Of a stretch of DNA of 41,770 bases, positions 16,416 to 25,294 are shown piece after piece. The stretch comes from an uncultured bacterium. GTDB lineage: Bacteria > Acidobacteriota > Thermoanaerobaculia > Thermoanaerobaculales > Thermoanaerobaculaceae. The stretch covers positions 1 through 41,770 of the forward strand of contig CALEVZ010000077.1 of NCBI GenBank assembly GCA_937924755.1. Direction: 5' to 3'. Below the pieces are notes generated by a model, which saw only the letters and a program-made list of their open reading frames with translations, was not told the origin of the DNA and made no database searches. Positions within the stretch are counted from its first letter, which is position 1. Each line of letters begins with the position of its first letter. A program made the translations under genes and the position numbers.

Positions 16416-17589
16416 CCGCCAGCGCCCGGCATTGGGCGGCCATTTCCCGGAGCCGTTCGCCGCTCTCGAGGAGCTCCACTGTCGCAGCAATTATGTGGCC
16501 GACATCCCCCGGGCGCGCCAGCGCACCACTCACCCCTGGGCGCACCACCTCGGCAAGGCCCCCGACCTCGAAGGCAACCACCGGCGTCCCGCAGGCCATC
16601 GCCTCGAGAACCGTGTTGGGAAGGTTGTCCTGCAAGGACGGGACGAGTAGCAAGTCAGCGGCGCGATAAACCCTCGCCATCAGGTGGTCGTCGGTGATCG
16701 TACCCAGGTAGTACACCCCGCCTTCCCCACGCTTTTCGTCCTTTGCCCGACCGACCATGACCACTGCTCCAACCGCTGGGCTGGCGCAGAGCCCGCGCAC
16801 TAGGCTGGGAATGAGCCGACCCCCCTTGCGCGGAACCGAGAGATCGTGGGCGACCAGCAGCACGACGTTGCCCTCCACCGGCAACCCGAGCGCTTCCCGA
16901 GCAGGCCCCCTCTCTGCTGGGCGGAACAAATCGACATCCACACCATAGGGGATGACCCGGCAGGACACGCCCTTGCCGATAGTACTCCTGCCGAACTCGC
17001 GGGCCAGCCAGTGCGATGGGGTCACCACCTGCAGATCGCTCCGCCCCCCATACGCTCGGCTCTTGCGACTCCAGGACCGTCTCGACAGATCGTGAGGCCA
17101 ACGCGACGACAGCTGCGGGCACTTGCCACACCCCTCCACGAAGCGTCCGCACTCCCCGTCGAAGTGGCACCCTCCCGTGAAGGGGTGCATGTCGTGCAGG
17201 GTCCACACCAGCCGGGGACCTGCCCTCCCTCGGCGGCGCAGCGCGCGGGGATGGAGGAGGCCCGCCACCCAGTGGAGGTTCACGATGGGAGCCGCCGGCA
17301 GCCTCAACCCGCAGCCGAACAGCGGCCGGTCATCGGTGAAAATCTCGTATCCCGTGGGCCGATACGCCCGTCCCTCCAGCCTCCGCAGGATCCTCTGGGG
17401 AAATCGGAAATATCGGTGCCACCAGCGGCTCGGGACGCCGAACTGCTGGACCGTCGGATCATCGGTGACCTTGCTGGCCACCAGCATCCTGGAGGCACAA
17501 CTGAGACGCAACAGGCCCTGATGAAGGCGGTAGGCCGCCCGGGCGGCACCGCCCCCGCCGTCGGAGACACATAGGTGGACGACTTCCAT
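16324..17589 (-). CDS. Glycosyltransferase family 4 (WcaC-like, Cys-rich motif)
   Basis: GT-B glycosyltransferase of 421 residues. The N-terminus HLCVSDGGGGAARAAYRLHQ is the typical acceptor-domain start. VWTLHDMHPFTGGCHFDGEC leads into further cysteines (GRFVEGCGKCP), a cysteine cluster characteristic of WcaC-like enzymes of exopolysaccharide pathways. The donor domain has VLLVAHDLSVPRKGG, LVPSLQDNLPNTVLEAMACG and TPVVAFEVGGLAEVV. ATG 17589 has GGAGG 8 bases upstream, one of the few clear Shine-Dalgarno sites here, so its mRNA should have a leader. The 213 bases between it and the next upstream gene hold no recognisable gene; I saw no clear promoter there. The 3' end overlaps the convergent GT2 by 92 bases. 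Confidence 0.9.
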   Translation of the reverse strand: MEVVHLCVSDGGGGAARAAYRLHQGLLRLSCASRMLVASKVTDDPTVQQFGVPSRWWHRYFRFPQRILRRLEGRAYRPTGYEIFTDDRPLFGCGLRLPAAPIVNLHWVAGLLHPRALRRRGRAGPRLVWTLHDMHPFTGGCHFDGECGRFVEGCGKCPQLSSRWPHDLSRRSWSRKSRAYGGRSDLQVVTPSHWLAREFGRSTIGKGVSCRVIPYGVDVDLFRPAERGPAREALGLPVEGNVVLLVAHDLSVPRKGGRLIPSLVRGLCASPAVGAVVMVGRAKDEKRGEGGVYYLGTITDDHLMARVYRAADLLLVPSLQDNLPNTVLEAMACGTPVVAFEVGGLAEVVRPGVSGALARPGDVGHIIAATVELLESGERLREMAAQCRALAVSQFDLALQAARYWDLYRLLLSLPNEPAAP

Positions 17590-17802
17590 CAGAGTAGCCT
17601 CCGCCCTCCCGGTCGCTGCGTCCCCCCCACCCGCCCGATCGCCCCTTCCGGGGTTCCACCAACCGCACCGAAGTCAACCCTTCCCATCCCCCGAAGAAAG
17701 CCCAGCCGACTGCAGCGGGGTCCTCGCCCCACAACCTCCATCTCCATGGTTCAGCACTCGCCTCCTGCCGCCTGCCACCTTTCTCGCCGTTGTTGCGCCC
17801 GA

Positions 17803-18741
17803 CTACCCGCCTCGCAGCCTGCGGGCCGCGTACTTGGCCGCCTGCCGGGCGAACCGCCCGAACCGTCGCAGCAGCGTCGCCTCCCCGACGCGAAAATGAT
17901 TCCGGGAGACGAAATCATCGAAGGTCGTGAGGGGAGCTAGGCTCGAGGGGTGGAGGAGCGGAAACTCGATCCGGCCGCGGGCGGTGAACTCCCGTCCCGC
18001 TGGCGTCGAGAATGTGTGGGTGGCATCCTCCCCAAAGCCAATGTTGGAGACCAGGTTCACCCTCGGCGTGCAGGTCAGGCCACCCTCTTTCCAGCAACTC
18101 CAGGTCCACACCAGCGCCCAGCTGTCTAGCCGGCCCGCCGCCACCTCGGCCAGTTGCTGCGTGAAGTAAGAGACAAATCCTGGAACACGAGAGAGCTGAC
18201 GGAGTCGGCGCCGGCCCCCCAGCGCCTGGAAGGTGGCCAGCTGCGCGTCGAAAAGCTCCCAGGCCCGCCGCCAACTCGCCCACCCCCAGCAGTGGTTGAA
18301 GATCGAAAAGTAGTAACTGTACGGCCAGTCACCCATATCCCTCTGGAAGTTATTGCCGGTAATACACATCACTCGAGGCTCCCGGCGATAGCGGGAAAGC
18401 AGTTCGGCGCAGAAGGGAAAAAACGAGGCATCCGGCAGACAGTCATCCTCCAGAATGACCCCTTCTGCCTCCGATTGGAAGAACCAGGTGATGGCCTCGC
18501 TGACCGCTCGCCGGCAGCCGAGATTTCGGGGGCGAAACAGGGTGCGTAGCTCACACGGCCAGTCCACGGCGGTGGCGATTTGCCGCACCTCGGCGCAGCG
18601 TTCGGCCTCCCCTGCCCGCTCGCCGCGCGGCCCATCGGCGGCCACATAAAGCCGCGTCGGCCGGGCGGCGCGAATCGCCTCGAAAACCCGCGCCGTGGTA
18701 TGCGGGCGCCTGTAGACCACGAAGAGAACCGGCGGAATCAC
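17803..18741 (-). CDS. Glycosyltransferase-like protein of the HlpA-like (nucleotide-diphospho-sugar transferase) group
   Basis: Protein of 312 residues with a GT-A-like start (PPVLFVVYRRPHTTARVFEAI, RLYVAADGPR), then EGVILEDDCLPDASFFPF, where EDDC plays the DxD role, and YYFSIFNHCWGWASWRRAWELFD, a block seen in proteins often annotated hemolytic protein HlpA-like and found in O-antigen or capsule clusters. WSCWKEGGLTCTPRVNLVSNIGF is also characteristic. The start is GTG 18741, overlapping the asparagine synthase-like stop as GTGA; an ATG at 18909 adds only Gly/Ala-rich sequence inside the neighbouring gene. It is last in the wzm-wzt operon. A sugar transferase role is inferred from the fold; the hemolysin name has no support here. 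Confidence 0.8.
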   Translation of the reverse strand: MIPPVLFVVYRRPHTTARVFEAIRAARPTRLYVAADGPRGERAGEAERCAEVRQIATAVDWPCELRTLFRPRNLGCRRAVSEAITWFFQSEAEGVILEDDCLPDASFFPFCAELLSRYRREPRVMCITGNNFQRDMGDWPYSYYFSIFNHCWGWASWRRAWELFDAQLATFQALGGRRRLRQLSRVPGFVSYFTQQLAEVAAGRLDSWALVWTWSCWKEGGLTCTPRVNLVSNIGFGEDATHTFSTPAGREFTARGRIEFPLLHPSSLAPLTTFDDFVSRNHFRVGEATLLRRFGRFARQAAKYAARRLRGG

Positions 18742-20147
18742 AGCGCCGCTGCCCCCCCCAGTTCCCGCGCCTGCAGCAGGGCGTGGAGGGGATACAAGGT
18801 CAGGTAGGCGTAATAGGCCTGCAAGCGGTCGTCGCGCACGCCCACCAGCCGCTGCAGCCTCCCCACCCCCGGCCAGGCCGGCCAGCTCCACGGCAACAGG
18901 TACCGCCACCAGCGGGCACAGCCCTGCACCCGCCGGTTGATCCAGCGCACATAGGCGGGCCTGATGATCTGCGCCAGCAGATCCTCATCCAGCGGCGGCG
19001 GCGGGAGGAGCCGGCACGCCTGCAGATTCAGGGTGTTGCGATAATCGGCCGGCGGTGGATCGTCTTCGATTAGCAGGCGACGGCGGCGAAAGTACTCCTG
19101 TTGCCACGCTCGGTGGCGCCTCTGGTTCTCCGGAATGCACAGCATCTCCATGGCGATCTCGAAATCCAGAAACGGGGCGAACGGTTGCAAACCATAATGC
19201 CGCGGAACGCGCAGGAGATAGGACAGTAGGATCAGTTTCGCCCGCATCGCCTCCACCACGCGGGCCGCCGGCTCGGCGAGCCAGTGTCTGGCGGACTCGA
19301 AGTAGGCTTCTTCACACTCCCAGCTCGCCGGCGCGATCAGCTGGTCGGCGTCGGCGTGCAGGCCGTGGGTGTAACCAAGTTTGGGCAGCTCGCCGGGGGT
19401 ACGAATGGGTGCAACCTCCAGTCCGGCCCAGACGTCCCCGATCAGCCCACTCAGCAGGCGCCTGCCCTCGCCGACGTAGCGGCACACCTGCCGGTAGAAC
19501 TCCATCTGGTACATGCCGTGGGCGTGTGTGCTCGGACCCTGCAGAGCATACCAGTCGGGGAGGAGATGGTGATAATAGCCTAGGGGGATCTGCCGCCAGG
19601 CGACGCCCAGTCGTCGGGCCACCTCGGCCGCGTAGCGAACCTCGAAGCTTTCCCACTGCCGCTTCGAAAGCCCGAAAGTAAACGCCCGCGCACGTTGCGG
19701 TTGCTGCAACAGCGACAGCAAGAACCGCGAGTCGAAGCCGCCACTTAAGGGCACAGCAATGCATCCGTCGGCGGCCGCTTCCCAGGTCTGCACCAGCGCC
19801 CGGGTCCGCTCGATCACCTGCTCGGGGTTACCTCGCCGGCCCATCCAGGCGACCGCCGGGTCAGGGTCTGTGACAATTCGTCGCCATCCATTCGCCTGGC
19901 TTTCGATCCGCTGGTTGGCTAGACAAAAGCGGACGCCGCGGATTGGGGTGCGACCGAAGACGGAAAAGCCGAACCGCAGGTAGGCCGACAGGCCGGCATG
20001 ATCGAACTGGAAATCGGCCGGATCGAAAAGATCCCAGATGCTGGTGGAACTGGCCAGATCCTTTTCACGGTAATAGACCGTGGGAAGACCCAACCACGCC
20101 GCCCCCCCGAAGACCTCCTTTGGCAGCTGGCCCGGCGCGGTGGTCAA
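18738..20147 (-). CDS. Asparagine synthase-like amidotransferase lacking the glutaminase cysteine
   Basis: Protein of about 469 residues. The C-terminal two thirds form an asparagine synthase-type ATP pyrophosphatase domain with the PP-loop VPLSGGFDSRFLL (SGGFDS at about 135-140), which adenylates a carboxylate before amide formation. The N-terminal part retains only the later portion of a class II glutaminase domain (AYLRFGFSVFGRTPIRGVRF, like the segment joining the two AsnB domains) and has no MCGI start with nucleophilic Cys2. It would need free ammonia, another partner, or a different nucleophile. Start: TTG 20147 overlaps the CapA stop as TTGA, matching neighbouring junctions; upstream ATG choices run through capA out of phase. 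In polysaccharide clusters such proteins amidate uronic acids or modify sugars; the substrate here is unknown. Confidence 0.75.
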   Translation of the reverse strand: MTTAPGQLPKEVFGGAAWLGLPTVYYREKDLASSTSIWDLFDPADFQFDHAGLSAYLRFGFSVFGRTPIRGVRFCLANQRIESQANGWRRIVTDPDPAVAWMGRRGNPEQVIERTRALVQTWEAAADGCIAVPLSGGFDSRFLLSLLQQPQRARAFTFGLSKRQWESFEVRYAAEVARRLGVAWRQIPLGYYHHLLPDWYALQGPSTHAHGMYQMEFYRQVCRYVGEGRRLLSGLIGDVWAGLEVAPIRTPGELPKLGYTHGLHADADQLIAPASWECEEAYFESARHWLAEPAARVVEAMRAKLILLSYLLRVPRHYGLQPFAPFLDFEIAMEMLCIPENQRRHRAWQQEYFRRRRLLIEDDPPPADYRNTLNLQACRLLPPPPLDEDLLAQIIRPAYVRWINRRVQGCARWWRYLLPWSWPAWPGVGRLQRLVGVRDDRLQAYYAYLTLYPLHALLQARELGGAAAL

Positions 20148-21340
20148 AATTCCACCCCCATCTCGTCCACCAGCGCCGCCGATCGGGCGCTGCGCAGGTC
20201 GGGCAATTCCCCGCTCAGCACCCCGAGCGCAGTGGCGATCGCCTCCCGGTGGCTTTCGCAGGCGAACAGACAGTAGCGCAGGAGCATGCTGGCCCGCTCG
20301 GACTCGCCCCGGATCCGCCGCCCTGCTGACGGCCTCCCCAACAGACGAGAGGCAGGAAAGCGCAGGCCCCGCAAGGGCGCGAGAAACAGTCCGCGGGTAC
20401 TTGGCGCTGGTTCGAGCCAGTCTCGGTAGAAGCCGTTGTAGGCTCGCACCGCCACCTCCTGCCACACCGCCTCCAGAAGCCGCGGATCGCTCAAGGGGGC
20501 GCTGGCGCGGGCGAGGTAGGCGTCGTGCTCTCGCCGCTCCGCCGGAGATGAGGGGCGCACGACCACCACTTCCTCCTGCACCTCCACCTCGGTGGTCCCC
20601 ACGGCGACCTCCAGCGAACTGCCCCGCCACCCCAGCGTGGGCACCAGCGACCAGCGGGCGTCCGGCGATCGCCAGACCCCGGGGTCGACGCAGAAGTTTC
20701 CTAACCCATAGAAGATGACGCCGTCCTTCCAGAGCTCCCAGCCCTGCGGACTGTGGGCGTGATGGCCGTGGATTACGTCGGCACCCGCTTCAATTAGGGC
20801 TCGCATGAACTGCTGGGTCCTCGGCGACGGCCATGGCGCCGCCTCGAAGCCCTGATGAAGGGAAACGATCACCACATCCACCTCGGCCTTGAGGGCGCGG
20901 ATCGCCGATTCCAGGCCAGGCTCGATGGAGGCCACACCCCCGCGGGTGGAGGTGGCGATACCGAACTGGGTTTCGCAGCGGGCCAGGATGCCGATCCGGG
21001 CGCCGCCGTCTTCGACCACCACCGGCTCTCGGGCGGCGGCCAGCGTCGGGCCGACGCCGACCCACCTCCACCCCCTGGCCTGCGCTCCCGCGATCGTCGC
21101 CGCCACGCCATCCCAGCCGAAGTCCATGGCGTGATTGTTGGCCAGCACCAGCACCCCACCCCCTCCTACCGTGGGAAACGCCCGGTGCCGCAGGGTAGGA
21201 CCGGCCTTGCCTGCGGGCGCCAGCTGCGCTGCCGCGCTCTGGGGAAGCACCGGCCCCTCGAGGTTCACCAGCAAGAGATCGTCCCAGGGCAGTGGGGCGA
21301 CCTCCCTGGCCCCTGGCGCCCAGTCGCCGCACAGCCTCAT
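20144..21340 (-). CDS. CapA-family protein (PGA_cap metallophosphoesterase-like fold)
   Basis: Protein of 398 residues of the CapA/PgsA family, known from poly-gamma-glutamate capsule synthesis but also widespread in polysaccharide clusters. Motifs in order: RLCGDWAPG (where the family has GDVMLGR), LLLVNLEGPVLP, VLVLANNHAMDFGWDG, VIVSLHQGFE and GADVIHGHHAHSPQGWELWKDGVIFYGLGNF, which supply the Asp/Asn/His residues of the metal site. No signal peptide is visible, so it may be cytoplasmic, unlike membrane-anchored CapA. ATG 21340 overlaps the preceding methyltransferase stop as ATGA. The C-terminal 130 residues are an extension I do not recognise. No ligase gene pgsB/capB is nearby, so poly-glutamate synthesis is unlikely. 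Confidence 0.85.
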   Translation of the reverse strand: MRLCGDWAPGAREVAPLPWDDLLLVNLEGPVLPQSAAAQLAPAGKAGPTLRHRAFPTVGGGGVLVLANNHAMDFGWDGVAATIAGAQARGWRWVGVGPTLAAAREPVVVEDGGARIGILARCETQFGIATSTRGGVASIEPGLESAIRALKAEVDVVIVSLHQGFEAAPWPSPRTQQFMRALIEAGADVIHGHHAHSPQGWELWKDGVIFYGLGNFCVDPGVWRSPDARWSLVPTLGWRGSSLEVAVGTTEVEVQEEVVVVRPSSPAERREHDAYLARASAPLSDPRLLEAVWQEVAVRAYNGFYRDWLEPAPSTRGLFLAPLRGLRFPASRLLGRPSAGRRIRGESERASMLLRYCLFACESHREAIATALGVLSGELPDLRSARSAALVDEMGVEF

Positions 21341-21981
21341 TTCCAGGCCTCGATGTACACCGACGAGAATCGCCACTTCCCATCGATCAAGGGGTCGTAC
21401 TGCGCCGGATGGACGCGAGAAAAGCCGGCCTGCCTCACATGGGCGACGATCGATTCGGAATCAAACATGCAGCGGTGTTCGCCATCGCGCAGCAGCAGCC
21501 AGCTTAAGAAATCGAAGACCGTGAGAAACAGATGGGCATGTTCGGTGGGAATATCGGTGATCCTTTCCCTGAAGAACTCCACGTTGCGACCCTGGTAGGC
21601 GCCCAGGAAGGGATCGATGTGGGGCACGCTGAACCGCAGCCTGCCCCCTGGCTGCAGGACCCGATGGCATTCCCGCAGCAAAGCTGCCACCTCAGCGAGC
21701 CTCAGGTGTTCCAGAAAGTGATCGGAAAAGATCGCCGCCACACTGGCATCGGGGAGCGGAAGGCCGCATCGCAAATCAAGGACAATATCCGCGCCCGGTG
21801 CGAGATCGATGCCCACCGCTCCGGGCCGGCCCGGCCCGCCCGAACCCAGGTCGAGCACCAGCGGTGCACCCCGTTGGCGCAGCCGTGTGAAGGCCCGCTG
21901 CGCCCGCCGCCAACGGCGGGTATCCCGCCAGGCGGTGACGGTGTTTCTGGCCAAGCGAGCGAGGCGAGAAAGGGGGTTCAT
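21337..21981 (-). CDS. Class I SAM-dependent methyltransferase
   Basis: Protein of 214 residues with the SAM-binding strand and glycine loop LVLDLGSGGPGR (about 41-52), an acidic end of strand 2 in VGIDLAPGADIVLD, PLPDASVAAIFSDHFLEHL and LLRECHRVLQPGGRLRFSVP, the classical motif order of Methyltransf_11. The C-terminus (RWRFSSVYIEAWK) is typical of small sugar methyltransferases. ATG 21981 shares ATGA with the fkbM-like stop, and its own stop shares ATGA with capA. It lies in the wzm-wzt operon and so probably methylates a glycan residue. All key positions appear intact, unlike the degenerate homologue at 11 kb. Confidence 0.88.
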   Translation of the reverse strand: MNPLSRLARLARNTVTAWRDTRRWRRAQRAFTRLRQRGAPLVLDLGSGGPGRPGAVGIDLAPGADIVLDLRCGLPLPDASVAAIFSDHFLEHLRLAEVAALLRECHRVLQPGGRLRFSVPHIDPFLGAYQGRNVEFFRERITDIPTEHAHLFLTVFDFLSWLLLRDGEHRCMFDSESIVAHVRQAGFSRVHPAQYDPLIDGKWRFSSVYIEAWK

Positions 21982-22832
21982 GACAGGCGAGGAGCGTCGG
22001 GGTTCAATATCGCGACGTAGTCGCCGTGGGGTAACGGGGCAGCGCCATCGACCTTCGTCCCCTGCAAATCGTGACAGCCATAGCCATTCGCCTCCAGGAA
22101 GGTGACGATGGACTCCGGCGCGATCCCCCTCTCCGCCAACAGTGACGGAGCCAACTCGAAGGCGATCATGGCGATCCGGCGGTTTTTCAGCGCGCCCTCG
22201 GCGCCGCGCAGGACCTCCAGCTCGAACCCCTCCACGTCCACCTTCAGGAAGTCCACACGAGTGATGCCCAGGCGGGACAGGAAGGCGTCCAACGTGGTGG
22301 TCTGCACCCGCTCCTCGCCCAGGGTGGGCGAACTGCTCACCGGCGCCAGGGAGTGGTGCCCATGCCCCTGCAGGAGGTGAAGGGTTACCGTCCCCATGCC
22401 ATCGCTGACCGCCAGCGGGTGCAACGTCACGTTGCCCACCCCGTTGAGGGCCATCGTCGCCCGAAAACGCTCCTGGTTGACGGTGGCCGGTTCAAAGGCA
22501 TGAACCTCGGCAAAATGGCGGGCCAGGAACACCGAAGCGATGCCGCGGTTGGCCCCCACATCCAGTGCTACCTGGCCACCGATTCCGAGGGCCGCGAGGC
22601 ACCGGAGGAGGGGGACTACGTCGCTGGAGTAGCCCCGCTGCAGGATGTCGGCGAAATTGTCGTCGGCATACAGCTGCGAGAGGATGCCAAACGGATCGCG
22701 GGCGAGCAAGTGAAATTGCTGGTGCTCGGCGAGATTGGCGGCGATAAAGTGGTTGATCAGTTGCTTGGCTTCGGACCCCGCGCGCCGAAGGAGAAAAACA
22801 CGCGCCCAGCGCCCCACCAGCCTAGCCAGCAT
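21978..22832 (-). CDS. FkbM-family methyltransferase
   Basis: Protein of 284 residues of the FkbM group (Methyltransf_21), SAM enzymes that commonly methylate sugar hydroxyls. VALDVGANRGIASVF (89-103) is motif I, EVHAFEPATVNQERF the adenosine-binding segment, and RVDFLKVDVEGFELEVLRGA the strongly conserved FkbM block. The first 75 residues are a helical lead. ATG 22832 lies 11 bases inside the end of the ABC-transporter gene. In ABC-exported O antigens a chain-terminating methylation can serve as the export signal recognised by the Wzt C-terminal domain. That is established for other systems and is only an inference here, but the direct adjacency to wzt fits it. Confidence 0.9.
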   Translation of the reverse strand: MLARLVGRWARVFLLRRAGSEAKQLINHFIAANLAEHQQFHLLARDPFGILSQLYADDNFADILQRGYSSDVVPLLRCLAALGIGGQVALDVGANRGIASVFLARHFAEVHAFEPATVNQERFRATMALNGVGNVTLHPLAVSDGMGTVTLHLLQGHGHHSLAPVSSSPTLGEERVQTTTLDAFLSRLGITRVDFLKVDVEGFELEVLRGAEGALKNRRIAMIAFELAPSLLAERGIAPESIVTFLEANGYGCHDLQGTKVDGAAPLPHGDYVAILNPDAPRLS

Positions 22833-24150
22833 GGTCGCCCTCCCCCCTCGTCAAGTCCGGCGCGGGCCGCCGACACCAGCGCCAGCTCGCCGGCACGTAC
22901 ACCGGACCGAGGCCGGCGCTCCAGGACAACATCCGGGGTGGTCGCTGCGGCCACAGGACCTCGAAAGATAGCGCCGGCGATACCCCGTCCAGCATTTCTC
23001 CCGGCGTCCACAGGCGGACGGCAATCAGGTAGCGCCCCGGCGTGAGGGGCAGGCGGTCGATCCGGCACTCGAAGTCGTACTCGCCCCTCTCCAGCCCCAG
23101 CGGCTCCTCGCTCTGGTAGGCGCTCACCGTGGTGAAAATCACGCGGTCAAAGGCATCGCGAAAACTCAACGTGAGTTGCGGGTGCTCCAGCGCATGGGCG
23201 GGCAATCGGGTGGTGTCCACGGTGACCCTGACCAGGAGGGGCTCGCCGGTCTGGGGTTGAGGGGCGCCGAGAGCGTCGATCAGCAGGTTCCGCAAGGCCC
23301 CGCTGCAAGTCCCCTTTTCCCGCCCCCGGTGCTCGCTTAAGGACACCTCGAGCCTGGACGGCTCCTGATCGAGATAGGCGGAAACCACGGTGGCCGTCGC
23401 TCCGTCCATTACCAGTCGTCCCTGCTGGAGCAAGATGGCCCGCCGGCAGAGGGCCGTCAAGGCCGCCATGTTGTGACTGACGAAGAGCACCGTGCGACCG
23501 CCGCCGGCGATGTCCTGCATCTTGCCCAGACACTTCCTCTGAAACTCCGCGTCCCCCACCGCCAGCACCTCGTCAACCAGCAGGATTTCTGCCTCCAGGT
23601 GCGCCGCCACAGCAAACGCCAGGCGCACGTACATCCCCGAGGAGTAGCGCTTCACCGGCGTGTCTAAGAACTGTTCGACGCCGGCGAAGTCGACAATCTC
23701 GTCGAAGCGCCGGCGAATCTCGGCGCGGGTCATGCCGAGAATGGCGCCATTGAGATAGATATTTTCCCGGCCGCTCAGCTCCGGGTGAAAACCGGTGCCG
23801 ACCTCCAGCAGGCTCGCCGCCCTTCCCTTCAACACCACCCGGCCGGTTGACGGCTCAGTGATTCGCGACAAGATCTTGAGAAGCGTCGTCTTGCCTGCGC
23901 CGTTGCGGCCGATGATACCGACCGCTTCACCGCTGGAGATCTCCACATCGACATCTTGCAGCGCCCAGAACTCCTCGCGTACGTCACCTACCACCAGGGG
24001 CCGACCGGCAATCACGTCCAGGGCCGAACGGAGAAAGCGCCGGCCCTGCTGGGCGATCACGTTGCGCAGCGCCGGGTAGCGCTCCCGGGACTGGTGCCCG
24101 ATCACGTACCTCTTGCCCAACCCGCGGGAGCTGATGACTATCTCGCCCAT
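22822..24150 (-). CDS. wzt: Polysaccharide ABC transporter ATP-binding protein with C-terminal carbohydrate-binding domain (Wzt)
   Basis: Cytoplasmic ATPase of 442 residues that powers export of an undecaprenyl-linked polysaccharide with the Wzm permease. Walker A is GRNGAGKTT (81-89), signature YSSGMYVRLAFA, Walker B AEILLVDEVLAVGD, and H-loop VSHN. The long N-terminal segment with RYPALRNVIA and the block KGRAASLLEVGTGFHPELSGREN are specific for the O-antigen/teichoic exporter subfamily. Residues from about 290 on form a beta-rich domain like Wzt_C (LTLSFRDAFDRVIFTTVSAY, PLTPGRYLIAVRLWTPG), which binds the exported chain end. ATG 24150 overlaps the permease stop by one base (TGATG). It is one of two such systems in the window. 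Confidence 0.93.
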   Translation of the reverse strand: MGEIVISSRGLGKRYVIGHQSRERYPALRNVIAQQGRRFLRSALDVIAGRPLVVGDVREEFWALQDVDVEISSGEAVGIIGRNGAGKTTLLKILSRITEPSTGRVVLKGRAASLLEVGTGFHPELSGRENIYLNGAILGMTRAEIRRRFDEIVDFAGVEQFLDTPVKRYSSGMYVRLAFAVAAHLEAEILLVDEVLAVGDAEFQRKCLGKMQDIAGGGRTVLFVSHNMAALTALCRRAILLQQGRLVMDGATATVVSAYLDQEPSRLEVSLSEHRGREKGTCSGALRNLLIDALGAPQPQTGEPLLVRVTVDTTRLPAHALEHPQLTLSFRDAFDRVIFTTVSAYQSEEPLGLERGEYDFECRIDRLPLTPGRYLIAVRLWTPGEMLDGVSPALSFEVLWPQRPPRMLSWSAGLGPVYVPASWRWCRRPAPDLTRGEGDHAG

Positions 24151-24998
24151 CAGATGAGATCCGCGAAGGAACGTTCGGTGCGGCGGAACACCCCCCCGCC
24201 GTACCACAGAAAGAACGTGCTCACTGCCACACTCAGCACAAGGCTGGTTGGTTCGAGCGCCGTCTGGCCGCCCAGCAGGCACCAGCGAAAGCCGTCGATC
24301 ACCCCCACCATGGGGTTGAGCCCGTAAACCAGCGCCCACTGGGCCGGCACGTGGGCGCTGGAAAAACCCACCGGCGAGATATACAGGCCGAACTGGACGG
24401 CAAAGGGGATGAGATGGCGGAAGTCCCGATACTTGACGTTGAGTGCCGCCAACAACAACGCCGGGCCCAGGGCGGCGAGCACGGCGAGGACGACAAAGGC
24501 GGGAAGAACGACCACCCGCCAGTCCGGCAGGAAGCGAAACCAGAGCATCACCGCAGCCATGGCCGCGAGGTTGACCAGCAGGTCGACGAGCGAAACCACA
24601 GCCGCGCTCAACGGCAGCACGATGCGCGGAAAGTACACTTTTCCCACAAGTTGCGCGTTTGTCACCAGGCTGTTGGCGGCCTCGCTCAAAATCGTCGCGA
24701 AGAGAAACCAGGGCAGCACGCCGGCTAGAACCAGCAGGGGGTAAGGGGCGTCCCCCTCCGTGGGCAGGCGGGCCACCCGGCTGAAGACGACGGTCAAGAC
24801 CAGTGTGGTCAAGAACGGCCGGATCACCGCCCAGGCCACGCCGACGAGAGTCTGCTTGTAGCGCACGGCGATGTCGCGCCACGCCAGGATGGCGAACAGC
24901 TCCCGGTACAGCCACAGATCTCTCCAGTATTGGGCATCCCTCCTCCCCGCCTCAAGCACCAGGATGCGCGCCGGCCCGACGACGGGGTCGCTACCCAC
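24150..24998 (-). CDS. wzm: Polysaccharide ABC transporter permease (Wzm)
   Basis: Inner-membrane permease of 282 residues, ABC2 family. After an amphipathic lead come YRELFAILAWRDIAVRYKQTLVGVAW, the conserved cytoplasmic gate region of Wzm/TagG proteins, six hydrophobic helices, and NVKYRDFRHLIPF and GLNPMVGVIDGFRW near the C-terminus. Start GTG 24998 has GGAGG at 25006-25010, 7 bases away, indicating a leadered mRNA for this seven-gene operon (wzm, wzt, fkbM, methyltransferase, capA, asparagine synthase-like, glycosyltransferase). The 296 bases upstream, up to the divergent methyltransferase at 25295, contain no gene and no convincing -10/-35 pair that I could find. Confidence 0.93.
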   Translation of the reverse strand: MGSDPVVGPARILVLEAGRRDAQYWRDLWLYRELFAILAWRDIAVRYKQTLVGVAWAVIRPFLTTLVLTVVFSRVARLPTEGDAPYPLLVLAGVLPWFLFATILSEAANSLVTNAQLVGKVYFPRIVLPLSAAVVSLVDLLVNLAAMAAVMLWFRFLPDWRVVVLPAFVVLAVLAALGPALLLAALNVKYRDFRHLIPFAVQFGLYISPVGFSSAHVPAQWALVYGLNPMVGVIDGFRWCLLGGQTALEPTSLVLSVAVSTFFLWYGGGVFRRTERSFADLI

Positions 24999-25294
24999 CG
25001 GCGATCCTCCCCCTCGCCCCAGTGACCCCGACGGGGGCCCGGTGCCGCCTGCGCAGCAGCCTCACGGCCAGTCACCCCCCGCTGTTGTCGCGCCGCCCCT
25101 CCCCGCGATTCGGGCCAGCCTCGCCCGCCGCTGCCGCCGGGAAAGATCCCCTTCGCCCGCAAGAGCCCACTGGTCACTCCCTTTTAGCCCGCCGCCCGTG
25201 GCCTGTCCCGTCATGCCACCGCCCGCCAGCTGTTTCCTCTCGCTCTGACCTGGGGGATACCATATCATGGCTGGCAGGCCGAGGATGACTGGAG

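Noticed and set aside
17590-17802. TTGACT (minus strand, about 17670) as a -35 for the GT4 at 17589
   Set aside because: A good -35, but the position 17 bases downstream is ACCCCG, not a -10.
17803-18741. Hemolysin function for the HlpA-like protein
   Set aside because: The name is a database tradition; the sequence shows a glycosyltransferase-like fold with an EDDC motif in a polysaccharide operon.
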